Source: CAYQPF01 sp964419225 (GTDB taxonomy: Bacteria > Cloacimonadota > Cloacimonadia > Cloacimonadales > CAYQPF01). Taken from it: a DNA stretch of 64,000 nucleotides. The first letter of the stretch is position 1; the number at the start of each line of letters is the position of its first letter. Position numbers and translations under genes: made by a program. Below are positions 9,422 to 20,000 of this stretch, piece after piece. Under the pieces are notes generated by a model. It saw nothing but the letters and a program-made list of their open reading frames with translations. It had not been told where the DNA came from and ran no database searches. The stretch is from assembly GCA_964419225.1 (NCBI GenBank), contig CAYQPF010000003.1, positions 49,048 through 113,047 of the forward strand, read 5' to 3'.

Positions 9422-12400
9422 ATGGAAAGTAATAAAGCAAGATATTCTTTAACTGCAGCAAAATCTGAGATTCCAATGCTTCCGAAAACAGAAGTGTCTC
9501 ATACTAATTTTTTGAACCAATCAGTATCGATTATCCTTCCTACCAAAGATAGAGAAGAAGGTTTAAAAGCTGTTTTAGACAGTATTCCTCCTGCACTTGA
9601 AGGAATAGATTATGAAATAATTATTTGCCAGGATAAGCCCAATGAGACCACGGGCAGCATTTTGAAGAACTATAAAAACATAACAAAAGTAATATACGAT
9701 AGTGAGATCTTTGCAGAAGGTCAGAAATTTTCCTGGGCGAAAATTATAAATTACGGATTTGCTCAAGCTAAGGGTGATTGGCTGGTTTTTGGAAGTGATG
9801 ACATAGTTTTTTATCCTAAATCATTTCAAAACGCATTTAGAAAAATTAATAATGAATCCATTGGAGCTGTGAGTTTTTTACATAAGAACACAGTTGAAAC
9901 TTATGGTGGTTTTTTTGATAATTACGGATATGACACTTTGAATGGTGATAAGATTTATATAAATTTTGGCATGATCAAACGTAAGGCTTTTGAAAAAACT
10001 AATAAATTTGATGAAAAGTTTAAATTCTACTGGGCTGATGTAGATATTTGTATGCAGATCTGGAATTTGGGATTAACAATAATAGCTTCCGAAGATTCTT
10101 TGGTTGATCATGTTAATATTTTGGATAAAGTTAAAACAGATAATAGTAATAAGGTGTTTTTAGATGATACCGAGTATTTTTGCAGTAAGTGGCAGGATAC
10201 CACATTATTTAAGGGAAGCAGTCCTCTTGAGAAAAAGAGATTTTTCTTGAAAGTAAAGGATCTTGAGACCATTAAAGATTCCTTACAAAGTCTTGATTCC
10301 AACCCTAAAAACAACAAATTCTTAATTGATGGAGTAATTTTTTATCTGCAAAGAAAGATATTCGGCGGAATAAGTGTTGTTTGGCAGAACTATTTAGAGA
10401 AAATAGCGAATTCAAATATTAAGGATCAATTCCTGCTTTTGGACCGTGAGAATACAGCACCGAGAATACCCGGACTTAGAACAATATCAGGAAAATCGTA
10501 TTCTGATGTGGGAAAAGAATCAAGATTTGAAGATGCTAAATACATTGATGAAATCTGCAGGCAAGAGGGGATCACACATTTCATATCAACTTACTACACT
10601 TATTCGCTTAGTTATAAAAATATCCTGATGTTACATGATTTTATACCTGAAGCATTAGGACATGATTTAAGCAAAAAAGCTTGGCCATCCAAAAAGGAAG
10701 CTATTCTCAATGGTAATTATTTTCTCTGCATTTCAGATAATACGAGAAAAGATTTTGCTAAATTCTATCCGCAAAAATATGATAAGAATAATGTATTTAC
10801 AATATTCAATGGAGTTTCAGATATTTATAGACCTTGTTCGGAATTTGAGAAACTCAGTTTCAAAAGAAAGTATGGTTTAACAAAACCATTTTATGTGATT
10901 TGTGGTTATCGATCACCACATAAAAATGTAGGAGCTTTCCTCAAAGCGGTAAATTTAATAGATGATGCCAACAGCTTTGAAATCATCTTCAGTGGAGGTT
11001 CAGAGGAAATTGAAAAGGAATATTTACCTCTCCTTCAAGACTTAAATTACAGAAGATTTAATTTTCCCACCGAAGAGATGCCACTGCTTTATAATTGTGC
11101 TAACGCTCTTATATTTCTTTCTGACTATGAGGGTTTCGGACTGCCAATAGTTGAAGCACAAAAATCCGGGTGTCCTGTTATAACCTGTAGAAATTCATCG
11201 ATTCCTGAAGTAGCAGGTGAAGCAGCGATATATGTGGATGGTAAAGATATCTTTGCGATAAAAAATGCTCTTCTTTCAATTAATGATGAAAGAATCAGAA
11301 GAATTATAATTGAAAAGGGCATGCAGCAGGCTGAGAATTTTTCCTGGGATAAGAGTTTTACCCGATTTAGAGAAATAATGAGAGAATTTGGTTTATCTGA
11401 TAATCAAAACCAACAAAAAGGAACAGTCGCCAATGCCGTGAATTTGTCTTTTGTGAACAAATCAAAAGACTACTGGGATGTGAGTGATTTGTATGAAGCT
11501 ATGTTTACCAGAATTTATATTGACCCTTCTTTAAAGAACAAGACTCTTGATGAGCAAATAGATATCTGGAATAGATCAGCTCAAAGCTCTGTAGATAAAA
11601 TTCTCCAAAAAATACCTTATAAATCCAAGTGGAAAGCATTGGAAATTGGCTGTGGGATTGGAAGAATTATCAAGCCTCTAAGAGAAAAATTAGCGGTAGT
11701 AGATGGCGTTGATATTGCCCCTAATATGATTAAATTTGCTGAAGAATATTTGGGTACAGATGAAAGCAGAGGAAAGGTATTGGTCAATAACGGTTATGAT
11801 TTAGCTGATCTCAAGGACAGGACTTATGATCTGGTATATTCGATGATTGTTTTTCAGCATATCAGATCTGCTTCGGTTGTGAAGAGTTATTTTAAAGAGA
11901 TTAATCGAGTTTTACAGGATGATGGTTATTTAAGAATCCAAGTTTTTGATGACACCAAACCCGGCAGAGGCAAATTTGATGAAGAAGCAATGTTCGGAAT
12001 TGATTACGGTTTAATGGGTAATGGCTATAAACCGGAAGAATTTAGAAGTTTACTTGATCAGCATGGTTTTGAGATAATAGATTTCGAATATGACTCACCC
12101 TGGTTATGGGCAACTTGTAAGAAGAAGATATCTGCTGAAATTATAAAGCAGGATATTCTGGTTTCAGCGATTGTCTCAACTTACAATGCTGAAGAATATA
12201 TAGAAGGATGTTTGCAGGATTTAGTTGAGCAAACTTTGTTTAAATCAGGACAGCTTGAGATTGTTATTATCGACAGTGCTTCACCTCAGAACGAGAGAGC
12301 TATCGCAGAAAAGTTCCAAAATAAATATCCTAATATCAGATACGAAAGAACTCCTGAAAGAGAGACACTTTATAAAGCTTGGAACAGAGCAGTGAAACTT

Positions 12401-14629
12401 TCTCAGGGAAAATATATTACCAATGCGAATACAGATGACAGACATCGTTTTGATGCACTGGAAATAATGTCAAAGTATCTGGAAGCAAATCCTGATTGTG
12501 ATCTGGTTTATACTAATTCCAAAATCAGCTATATTGCCAATGAGTCTTTTTCTGAGTGTGAAAGTAAGGATGTTTTAGTTAATTCAGAGTTTGATTCCAG
12601 AGAAACTCTTTTGCATTTCCAGTTTGGCCCTGCCCCAATGTGGAGAAAGAATGTTCATGATAAGATAGGTTATTTTAATGATAAATATATTGCAGTCGGC
12701 GATTACGATTTCAATATCAGGTTCGCGATTGCAGGTCTGAAAGCAAGATGGTTGAATGAAACCTTAACAATGTTCTATAAAAACCCTAATTCCATAACTT
12801 ACTCTTTTTCTAATCAACAAAAGGAAAAACAGGATCTGCTGGCTAATTACCGAAATCCCAAAGTTTTGCTGGAATTATACAAAACATACAGAACGGACTT
12901 AGCAGACAGAACTGCAATTTTAGATATTCTGCAGGATCAGGCTCTAAGATCCTTATCGTTCCACGTGCCTGGGAGTCCTAAAAAAGGGAAGGATGAACAG
13001 TATTTTTCACTTTTATGTGCTGAAAGTATAAAAGTACTTGAGAGCTCTCAAATTGCTCCAGAGAAAAAACTGGTAATTTTAGTGGATTCCAATAATTTCT
13101 CCTTCATCTATGACTTCATTTTCTACCTGAAAAAACTGTCATTCGTATTAGTTCTTGATTCCAAAGATGATAAGCAATTACAATTTGCATATGATTGGGC
13201 AGATACAATATTCATTGAATGGATGCATAAGATAACTCAGTTATTTGCTCAACTCAAGAAAAAGCAAAGAATTATCACCCGTTTGCATAGTCATGAAGCA
13301 TATAAGAAATTTATCAAAACTACCAATTTAGAAAATATCGACTCTGCGGTGTTTGTTTCGGATATAATGGTGGACTATCTCGAATCCATTGATATTGATA
13401 TAAGGAACAAAACAAAAGTGCAGGTAATATCACCCGGGATAGATTTAGAAAAGTTTCCGTTCAAAAACAGAGTTCATGGCTTTAATATGGCCTTTGTCGG
13501 ACATTTGATTCAAACAAAAAATATAGCCTTCTTATTACAAATCCTGAAAATGCTTGTGAACAAAGATAAGCGTTATCATTTACATCTCTTTGGTGAATTT
13601 GTTAATGATGAAGGAATTCCCGGGGAAGTGCCAAAAAGATATTTCCTGGATCAGATACAAAAACTGGGTTTGACAGACAATATTACTCTTTACGGTTATT
13701 TAGAGCATGACGAGCTTGTGCTGAAGATGGCTGATATTAATTATCTTCTCTCTACAAGTTACAGAGAAAGCTTAGGTCTGAATATTCTGGAAGCAATGGC
13801 TATGGGTATTATGCCTTTGATTCACAGCTGGCCTGGAGCAGAATCAATTTATCCGGAAGAACTTTTATTTAGTTATTTTGAAGAAATCAATGATAAACTA
13901 TGCTTAGACTATAATTCTCAGAAATACAGAGAATTTGTTGTACAGAAGCATAATGCTGTACTGAAAAACGCTGAGTTAGCATCACTCATTCTGGATCAAC
14001 CTATAGCAGGGCCAGTATCTGAAGAGAAAGTCAATGTCTTTGATACCTGGTCATCTGCCTCTTTTACTCCTGAGACCAAAGTAGAGGATGAATTAGCCGT
14101 TTTGCTGGAAATTGAAAAAATCCGTTTGGAAGATACACCAGTAAGAACAAAGGTAAACAAAACATTACAGTTAACTGAAAAATATAGCAGCAGAAACTTG
14201 GATTTCTATTTAGATTTCCTCAAATTCAATCCCGATGATTTGGAAAACAGGTTAATGTTTAATTTATTTGATAATGGCAGCAGTTTGAACTATATCTTGG
14301 CTGTAGAGTTTTTTGTAACCAATAATAGACTAATTGAAGCAGAGAATCTTCTTCAATATCAGATTGAACAGAGAGTGGAAAATTCTTATACCTGGCTGCA
14401 ATTAGGAGAAATAGCCTTTGTTAAAGGTGATATTGAAACAGCCAGAAAGCACTTCAATAAGTCATTTGCCTTAAATCCGTATTCAATTTCCTTATTGAAT
14501 AATTTAGCAGTTTTACATTTTTATTTGAAGCAACCTGAAAAAGCTGCGGAATATGTAAATTTAGCCATAGAATACTGTCCGAATTATCCGGATGCAATAA
14601 ACAATAGAAATACTATTTTGAATATGTAA
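9422..14629 (+). CDS. Giant multidomain glycosyltransferase (GT2-GT4-MTase-GT2-GT4-TPR), 1735 aa
   Basis: At least six modules are in line. Residues ~35-235 form a GT2 domain with SIILPTKDREEGL and an SDDIVF metal-binding motif. Residues ~300-655 form a GT4 domain with FYVICGYRSPHKNVGAFL and SDYEGFGLPIVEAQKSG. Residues ~735-900 are a SAM methyltransferase with ALEIGCGIGRIIKPL. Residues ~910-1150 form a second GT2 domain with VSAIVSTYNAEEYI and the NANTDDRHR motif. Residues ~1215-1530 form a second GT4 domain with AFVGHLIQTKNIAFLL and STSYRESLGLNILEAMA. Residues ~1640-1735 are TPR repeats ending in NNLAVLHFYLKQPEKAAEY. It starts 15 bp after the previous gene behind GGAGG. Such assemblies suggest processive building of a repeating, methylated oligosaccharide on a membrane or protein acceptor; the TPRs may dock partners. 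Domain calls are firm, substrates unknown. Confidence 0.85.
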   Translation: MESNKARYSLTAAKSEIPMLPKTEVSHTNFLNQSVSIILPTKDREEGLKAVLDSIPPALEGIDYEIIICQDKPNETTGSILKNYKNITKVIYDSEIFAEGQKFSWAKIINYGFAQAKGDWLVFGSDDIVFYPKSFQNAFRKINNESIGAVSFLHKNTVETYGGFFDNYGYDTLNGDKIYINFGMIKRKAFEKTNKFDEKFKFYWADVDICMQIWNLGLTIIASEDSLVDHVNILDKVKTDNSNKVFLDDTEYFCSKWQDTTLFKGSSPLEKKRFFLKVKDLETIKDSLQSLDSNPKNNKFLIDGVIFYLQRKIFGGISVVWQNYLEKIANSNIKDQFLLLDRENTAPRIPGLRTISGKSYSDVGKESRFEDAKYIDEICRQEGITHFISTYYTYSLSYKNILMLHDFIPEALGHDLSKKAWPSKKEAILNGNYFLCISDNTRKDFAKFYPQKYDKNNVFTIFNGVSDIYRPCSEFEKLSFKRKYGLTKPFYVICGYRSPHKNVGAFLKAVNLIDDANSFEIIFSGGSEEIEKEYLPLLQDLNYRRFNFPTEEMPLLYNCANALIFLSDYEGFGLPIVEAQKSGCPVITCRNSSIPEVAGEAAIYVDGKDIFAIKNALLSINDERIRRIIIEKGMQQAENFSWDKSFTRFREIMREFGLSDNQNQQKGTVANAVNLSFVNKSKDYWDVSDLYEAMFTRIYIDPSLKNKTLDEQIDIWNRSAQSSVDKILQKIPYKSKWKALEIGCGIGRIIKPLREKLAVVDGVDIAPNMIKFAEEYLGTDESRGKVLVNNGYDLADLKDRTYDLVYSMIVFQHIRSASVVKSYFKEINRVLQDDGYLRIQVFDDTKPGRGKFDEEAMFGIDYGLMGNGYKPEEFRSLLDQHGFEIIDFEYDSPWLWATCKKKISAEIIKQDILVSAIVSTYNAEEYIEGCLQDLVEQTLFKSGQLEIVIIDSASPQNERAIAEKFQNKYPNIRYERTPERETLYKAWNRAVKLSQGKYITNANTDDRHRFDALEIMSKYLEANPDCDLVYTNSKISYIANESFSECESKDVLVNSEFDSRETLLHFQFGPAPMWRKNVHDKIGYFNDKYIAVGDYDFNIRFAIAGLKARWLNETLTMFYKNPNSITYSFSNQQKEKQDLLANYRNPKVLLELYKTYRTDLADRTAILDILQDQALRSLSFHVPGSPKKGKDEQYFSLLCAESIKVLESSQIAPEKKLVILVDSNNFSFIYDFIFYLKKLSFVLVLDSKDDKQLQFAYDWADTIFIEWMHKITQLFAQLKKKQRIITRLHSHEAYKKFIKTTNLENIDSAVFVSDIMVDYLESIDIDIRNKTKVQVISPGIDLEKFPFKNRVHGFNMAFVGHLIQTKNIAFLLQILKMLVNKDKRYHLHLFGEFVNDEGIPGEVPKRYFLDQIQKLGLTDNITLYGYLEHDELVLKMADINYLLSTSYRESLGLNILEAMAMGIMPLIHSWPGAESIYPEELLFSYFEEINDKLCLDYNSQKYREFVVQKHNAVLKNAELASLILDQPIAGPVSEEKVNVFDTWSSASFTPETKVEDELAVLLEIEKIRLEDTPVRTKVNKTLQLTEKYSSRNLDFYLDFLKFNPDDLENRLMFNLFDNGSSLNYILAVEFFVTNNRLIEAENLLQYQIEQRVENSYTWLQLGEIAFVKGDIETARKHFNKSFALNPYSISLLNNLAVLHFYLKQPEKAAEYVNLAIEYCPNYPDAINNRNTILNM

Positions 14630-14672
14630 TAATTCCTTTTTCGGAAACAATAAATTTTCCAAGGGGCAAATC

Positions 14673-17012
14673 ATGTATAACATCCTTTATCTGGCATATA
14701 TAGAACCAAAATACAAACAGCTTCATACTAAGATCAATGGTCAGGTTGAAGCTCTCAAAGAGCTTGGCCATACTGTCAGTGCATTTATAATCGGCAGAAA
14801 TTATCCTGCGGATTTTCCTTTTAATCCCAATTTTAAGATTATGGATACTGCCCAAACTGCAGAGAAAAGGCACGAAATAGTAGTGAAACTGATAGAAATG
14901 ACTAATCCGGACATGATCTATTTCCGTTATCCGAACGGGTATAAAAATGTATTGGAACCTCTTATTCCAGTTTTAAAGAAATATCCTAAAGTAATCTTTG
15001 AACATAATACCAGAGAAGAGGATGAACTCGAGCATAACCAGCAATGGGAAATTCTGGAACAGGAAAAGAGCTGGGGCCGGCAACTGATTACATATGCAAA
15101 AGGTTTGGTCGGCTGTTTCCCCTCAGCTACACAACATCAGATTGAGAGAGCTCCTGATCTTAAAATTCCTACAATTACAATAGGTAACGGTCTTAAGGTG
15201 GCAGATTATCCTGAAGCCCGTCAACCAGTTCTTGAAAAGGAACTCAATGTATTATTTTCGGGATACATCGCCAGGCATCACGGCTTGGAAAGAGCATTTG
15301 CCGGTATTTATGAGAATCCTGAGTTAAACATTAATCTATACATTGTAGGCAAATTCTTTGATAAAGATTATGAGCAGGCCAGTTTAACTCTGGTTGATCG
15401 ATTGAATCTGAATAATAAAGTACATTTTCTGGGAGAATTGAATAAGCAGGAATTGAATCCCTGGTTTGACAAATGTCATATCTGTATTGGTTCTCTTGGT
15501 ATGCACAGACTAAGCACCAAAGACGGTGCCAGCCTAAAAACAAGAGAATACCTTTCCCGGGGAAAAGCGATTATCATGGACCATGAAGATCCAGATCTAT
15601 CGCCAGATCTTTCCTTTATATACAGAATTCAAGGTGATGAATCTCCCTTGGATTTCAAGGATATTTATCATTTCATCAAGAATGCTGATCTCTCCCCTCA
15701 GATCATAAGAGAATATGCTCTGCAACATTGTGACTGGAAAGGTAAGATGCAAAGACTGGTCAACTTCATGGAGTCGTGTATTTTTCCAGCTAAACAAATT
15801 GTTACAACAAAGAATATCCCAAATCAAACCAAAGATCAATATACAGTACTACTCACTCTCAATGATGATTATGATGCCAATTACCTATGTCTGCAAGCGT
15901 TAACAGAGAATACTTTATTTGATGAGAATACAAAATTAATTATTCTGAAAGAATCATCTACTCAACGGAATAACTATTTGATCGGTTGTGCAGCCAACTT
16001 TGCTCAGATAATTAGCATCACTTCTCCCCTATCCCCTGAGGAAAAGATTAATAAATTTGTAACACCAGACAGAAAAACAATAGATCTCAATAATACATTC
16101 CGTGCCTATCCAAATTGGTTAGAGCAACAACCTGTTTTAGAACCTTTACCTGAAACTATATCTAATAACGACTCCCGGGCTTTTTGTAATAGACAGGACT
16201 TTGATGCATATCAACTTCAATGCCGTGAAGAAAGACTTGCAGTGGAAAGGTATTTTGCAACTCAGAATCTTAAAAATGAACAATTCTTTAGTGTAGGTTA
16301 CTGTGAATATTGTCATCAACCAGTTAACTTTATGATAGACTGGATTTTGAATTATGACAATGTCCCCGGCTACAGAGAAAGGTTGATCTGCCCAGTCTGT
16401 GGTATGTCTGCCCGAAAAAGAATGGTGGCGTCACATCTTATTAAACAGACAAAAAATCTTAAGTCCAAGCCGAAAGTCTTTTGTTTCGAGCAGAAGAGTA
16501 AATTCTTTAAGATGCTTCTGCAGGATCATGGTTCCAGCATGGATTTGATCGGGAGTGAATATCTTGAGGATAACATTGCCAGCGGTACAATTGTTAATGG
16601 ATTGAGACATGAAGACGCTTCAAATCTCAGTTTTCAAAACTCTGAGCTTGATTTCATCTTGTCAAATGATGTCTTTGAACATGTACCGGATATTCATAAA
16701 GCAATCTCAGAATGTTACAGAGTTTTGAAAAAGGGCGGGAAGCTCATTTTCACTATTCCGTTCCGTTGGGATCAGGATAAAACTTTTGCCCGGGCAACAA
16801 TAGAAAACGGTGTTATTAAACATTTGACCCAACCTCACTACCATAAAGATCCTCTCCGCAAAGAAGGGTCTCTGGTATTTTATGAATATGGTTGGGATCT
16901 TCTTGAATTCCTTAAAAGTGCCGGATTTAAAGCATACATTAAAGATTATTATGACTTTCTCTACGGATATTATGGAGATGCCATGAATTTGCTCTTCATT
17001 GCCGAAAAATAA
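14673..17012 (+). CDS. GT4 glycosyltransferase with C-terminal zinc-ribbon methyltransferase, 779 aa
   Basis: Residues ~1-365 form a GT4-like domain: NILYLAYIEPKY at the start, FEHNTREEDELEHN, VLFSGYIARHHGLERAF near 192 and LKTREYLSRGKAII near 290. A linker follows. Cysteine pairs YCEYC (~545) and CPVCG (~573) form a probable zinc ribbon that leads into a type-11 SAM methyltransferase with SNDVFEHVPDIHKAI and LKKGGKLIFTIPFRWDQ near 665-700. Zinc-ribbon plus Methyltransf_11 proteins of this kind are common in O-antigen loci. A Shine-Dalgarno AAGGGGC precedes the ATG. The next gene begins 12 bp downstream, so the pair is translationally close. It may extend and methylate the same chain as its neighbours. 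Confidence 0.8.
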   Translation: MYNILYLAYIEPKYKQLHTKINGQVEALKELGHTVSAFIIGRNYPADFPFNPNFKIMDTAQTAEKRHEIVVKLIEMTNPDMIYFRYPNGYKNVLEPLIPVLKKYPKVIFEHNTREEDELEHNQQWEILEQEKSWGRQLITYAKGLVGCFPSATQHQIERAPDLKIPTITIGNGLKVADYPEARQPVLEKELNVLFSGYIARHHGLERAFAGIYENPELNINLYIVGKFFDKDYEQASLTLVDRLNLNNKVHFLGELNKQELNPWFDKCHICIGSLGMHRLSTKDGASLKTREYLSRGKAIIMDHEDPDLSPDLSFIYRIQGDESPLDFKDIYHFIKNADLSPQIIREYALQHCDWKGKMQRLVNFMESCIFPAKQIVTTKNIPNQTKDQYTVLLTLNDDYDANYLCLQALTENTLFDENTKLIILKESSTQRNNYLIGCAANFAQIISITSPLSPEEKINKFVTPDRKTIDLNNTFRAYPNWLEQQPVLEPLPETISNNDSRAFCNRQDFDAYQLQCREERLAVERYFATQNLKNEQFFSVGYCEYCHQPVNFMIDWILNYDNVPGYRERLICPVCGMSARKRMVASHLIKQTKNLKSKPKVFCFEQKSKFFKMLLQDHGSSMDLIGSEYLEDNIASGTIVNGLRHEDASNLSFQNSELDFILSNDVFEHVPDIHKAISECYRVLKKGGKLIFTIPFRWDQDKTFARATIENGVIKHLTQPHYHKDPLRKEGSLVFYEYGWDLLEFLKSAGFKAYIKDYYDFLYGYYGDAMNLLFIAEK

Positions 17013-17024
17013 GTGAGGTAAAAC

Positions 17025-20000
17025 ATGCCTGATATTGATAAGAATTATGAAAAGTGGAACAATAAATACTCCTGGTCACAACAGGGAGACGAGTGGTCTT
17101 CTGTCTGGGGATCTGTGGAACTGCAGTGGTTTGGCACAATTTTCCCCAGAATTCAGAGTTTTCTACCCGTAGAGAACATTCTGGAAATAGCTCCTGGTTT
17201 TGGCAGGTGGACAGATTTTCTCAAAGATTACACAAAGACCCTTTCGGCTGTAGATCTCTCCGATAAATGCATCGATTTTTGCAACGATAGATTTAAGGAC
17301 AAGCCAAACTTGAAATTCCATACCAATGACGGCAAATCTCTGGCAATGATTCCGGAAAAATCAGCTGATTTTGTTTTTTCTTACGATTCTTTGGTTCATG
17401 TGGAAATAGATGTCATGGAAGCTTACATTAGTCAGTTAAGCAAGATCATGAAGCCCAATGCTGTTGCCTTTTTACATCACTCAAACCGTGCCGACTATGC
17501 TCAAATGGAAGATAATCCGGAATTCCATAATCATTGGCGTGCCCAGTCTGTAAGCCATAAACTTGTCGAACAATTATGTGAAAAATATAATTTGTGCTGT
17601 ATCAGTCAGGAACTGATCAATTGGGGCAATCAGCCTGAATTTGCTATTGACTGTCTGACAGTTTTTACGCCCAAAGGCTCTATCTGGCAACGCGAAAACA
17701 GAGTCTTTCATAATGGTTCTTTCATGCCGGAGGCCAGACAATGGAAACCACTTTCCAATCTTTATGCTTATCCGCAAAAACATTATGAACCCAAAATTGT
17801 TACCTTGGAAAAAGCTCAGCCCCTTGTGTCTATCATTATTCCTGTCTGGAACAAGGTAGAATTAACCAGGCAATGTCTGGAAGCACTGAAAAAGAATAAG
17901 GAGCATACTCCTTATGAAATAATCGTTGTTGATAATCATTCTACTGATGCTACTGCTTCTTATTTAGACACTTTGAAAGATGAGATCAAAGTAATCGCCA
18001 ATCCGGAAAATCTGGGTTTTGCCAAAGCCTGTAATCAAGGAGCCAAAGAAGCGACTGGTAAGTATCTGGTCTTTTTAAATAATGACACCATTCCTCTATC
18101 CGGTTGGCTTGATAAGCTGGTTTCTTCCATAGAAGAAATTCCTCAGCTTGGAGTTGTCGGTTGTAAACTGCTCTATGCAGATAACTCAATTCAACACTGC
18201 GGTGTGGTTATGCGAAGAGACAGAAAAGCCTTCAAACATAATTATAAATTCTTTGAGGCGGAAAATGATATTGTGAGCTGTTCAGGTTATCGGGATGCAG
18301 TTACAGCTGCCTGTTTTTTAACACCCAGAAATCTGTTTCTTGAGCTCGGTATGTTTGATGAAAAATTTCTCAATGGTTGTGAAGATATAGATTACTGCTG
18401 TTCTGTCAGACAAAATGGTTATAAAATTTATTATCAGGCTGAATCGGTATTGTATCATTTAGAGAGTCAAACTCCCCGGGAAGTAAAAGCTGATGATGCT
18501 AATTTTGCTTTGTATCTCAAGAAATGGGGTGGTTATGCTCTGAATACTGAAATGGAAGTATATGCAAAGGATGGGTTTTGGCAGAAACAAGGGAACAAAT
18601 ATTTACCCTTACCGAATCCATATATGACTAACTGGGCGGTTGAATTTAACCAACTTTCCAATGATCCGCAAAATCCTGAATACATACGCCTTAAAAAACT
18701 TTTCAAGCATCTTTACACTGTCGATTCCTGGATCGATGATTCTCTGCCGATACCCCGACCTGAAGATGATAAAACAATCAGTTTCAACTCAAAGAAAAAG
18801 GAAGAAAGTCCTCAACCAGCACCAGTAAAGGTGATCGATCCCAAAGAAATTGTCCGTCCTGTTAACAAAAAGATCCCCAAAATTCTCTTTGTTTGCCATG
18901 ATTTCCCTCCGTATCGTTATGCCGGTGCACAGATCTATGCCAAAAATTTGGCTCAAGCCATTAACAAATCCGGTCTGGCTCAAGTTGATATCTTACACCC
19001 GGTATTCCGAACTATTGACAAGGAACTTGGTTCTATTGAAGAAAAATCTTTTGAAGGGTTGCGTATTTTTGAGTTAACCAAATTACTGCAAAAGCGGGAT
19101 CCTGAGTGTATTAAAAGTCCTGTAGTAGAAAAGGCTTTTGATAAATTCCTCACTGATAATCACTATGATGTTATCCACTTTCACGGACTTGGTCAGCTTT
19201 CAGCAGTTCCTGTCGAAGTAGCCAAAAAACACAATATAAAAACAGTGATGACCCTGCACGATTATTGGTTTCTATGTGAAGAATGGCACATGATTTATCC
19301 GGATCAAAATATCTGTTCTGGTCCTGAATCGGTGGAAAAATGTGCAGAATGTTTGTTAAAATTCTTTATTGCTCCTGAACAGGTTAATAGTTTAAGGAAG
19401 GCTGCTGTTCAATACAAATCAGACAGAAGGCAATACTTATTAGATGCCTTCAATATGATTGATATTAAGATTGCTCCCAGCAAATATTTAAAACAAAGAT
19501 TTGAAGAATTTGGATTCAAAAACATCAAAGTTGTTCCACTAGGGTTTAATCTGGTAGAGCCAGTGCCATCTCCAGCCCATCAGAAAATTATTTTTGGTTA
19601 TGCAGGGCAAATCATTGCCAGAAAGGGAGTCAATCTGCTTATTGATGCCTTTAAACATCTTTCTTCTGATAATATTGAACTTCATATCTATGGCAAAACA
19701 GGTAAAACTGTTTTTGCTGAAGGTTTTTTTGAAGCTATTAAGAACGTGGCAAATATTCATTATTTTGGCGAATATACACCTGATCAGCTGCCGAAGATCT
19801 TCTCTACCTTTGATATTGCAGTTATTCCCTCCCTCATGGAAAACTATCCTCTTCTGGTTCAGGAAGCATTTATGTTTAAAAAACCTGTAATTGCCAGTTC
19901 TGCCGGTGGTATTCCTGAAGCAGTTATCGAAGATGTAAATGGCTTACTTTTCACACCAAACAATGTCTTAGAACTTCATAAACGGATGCTGGATATTTGT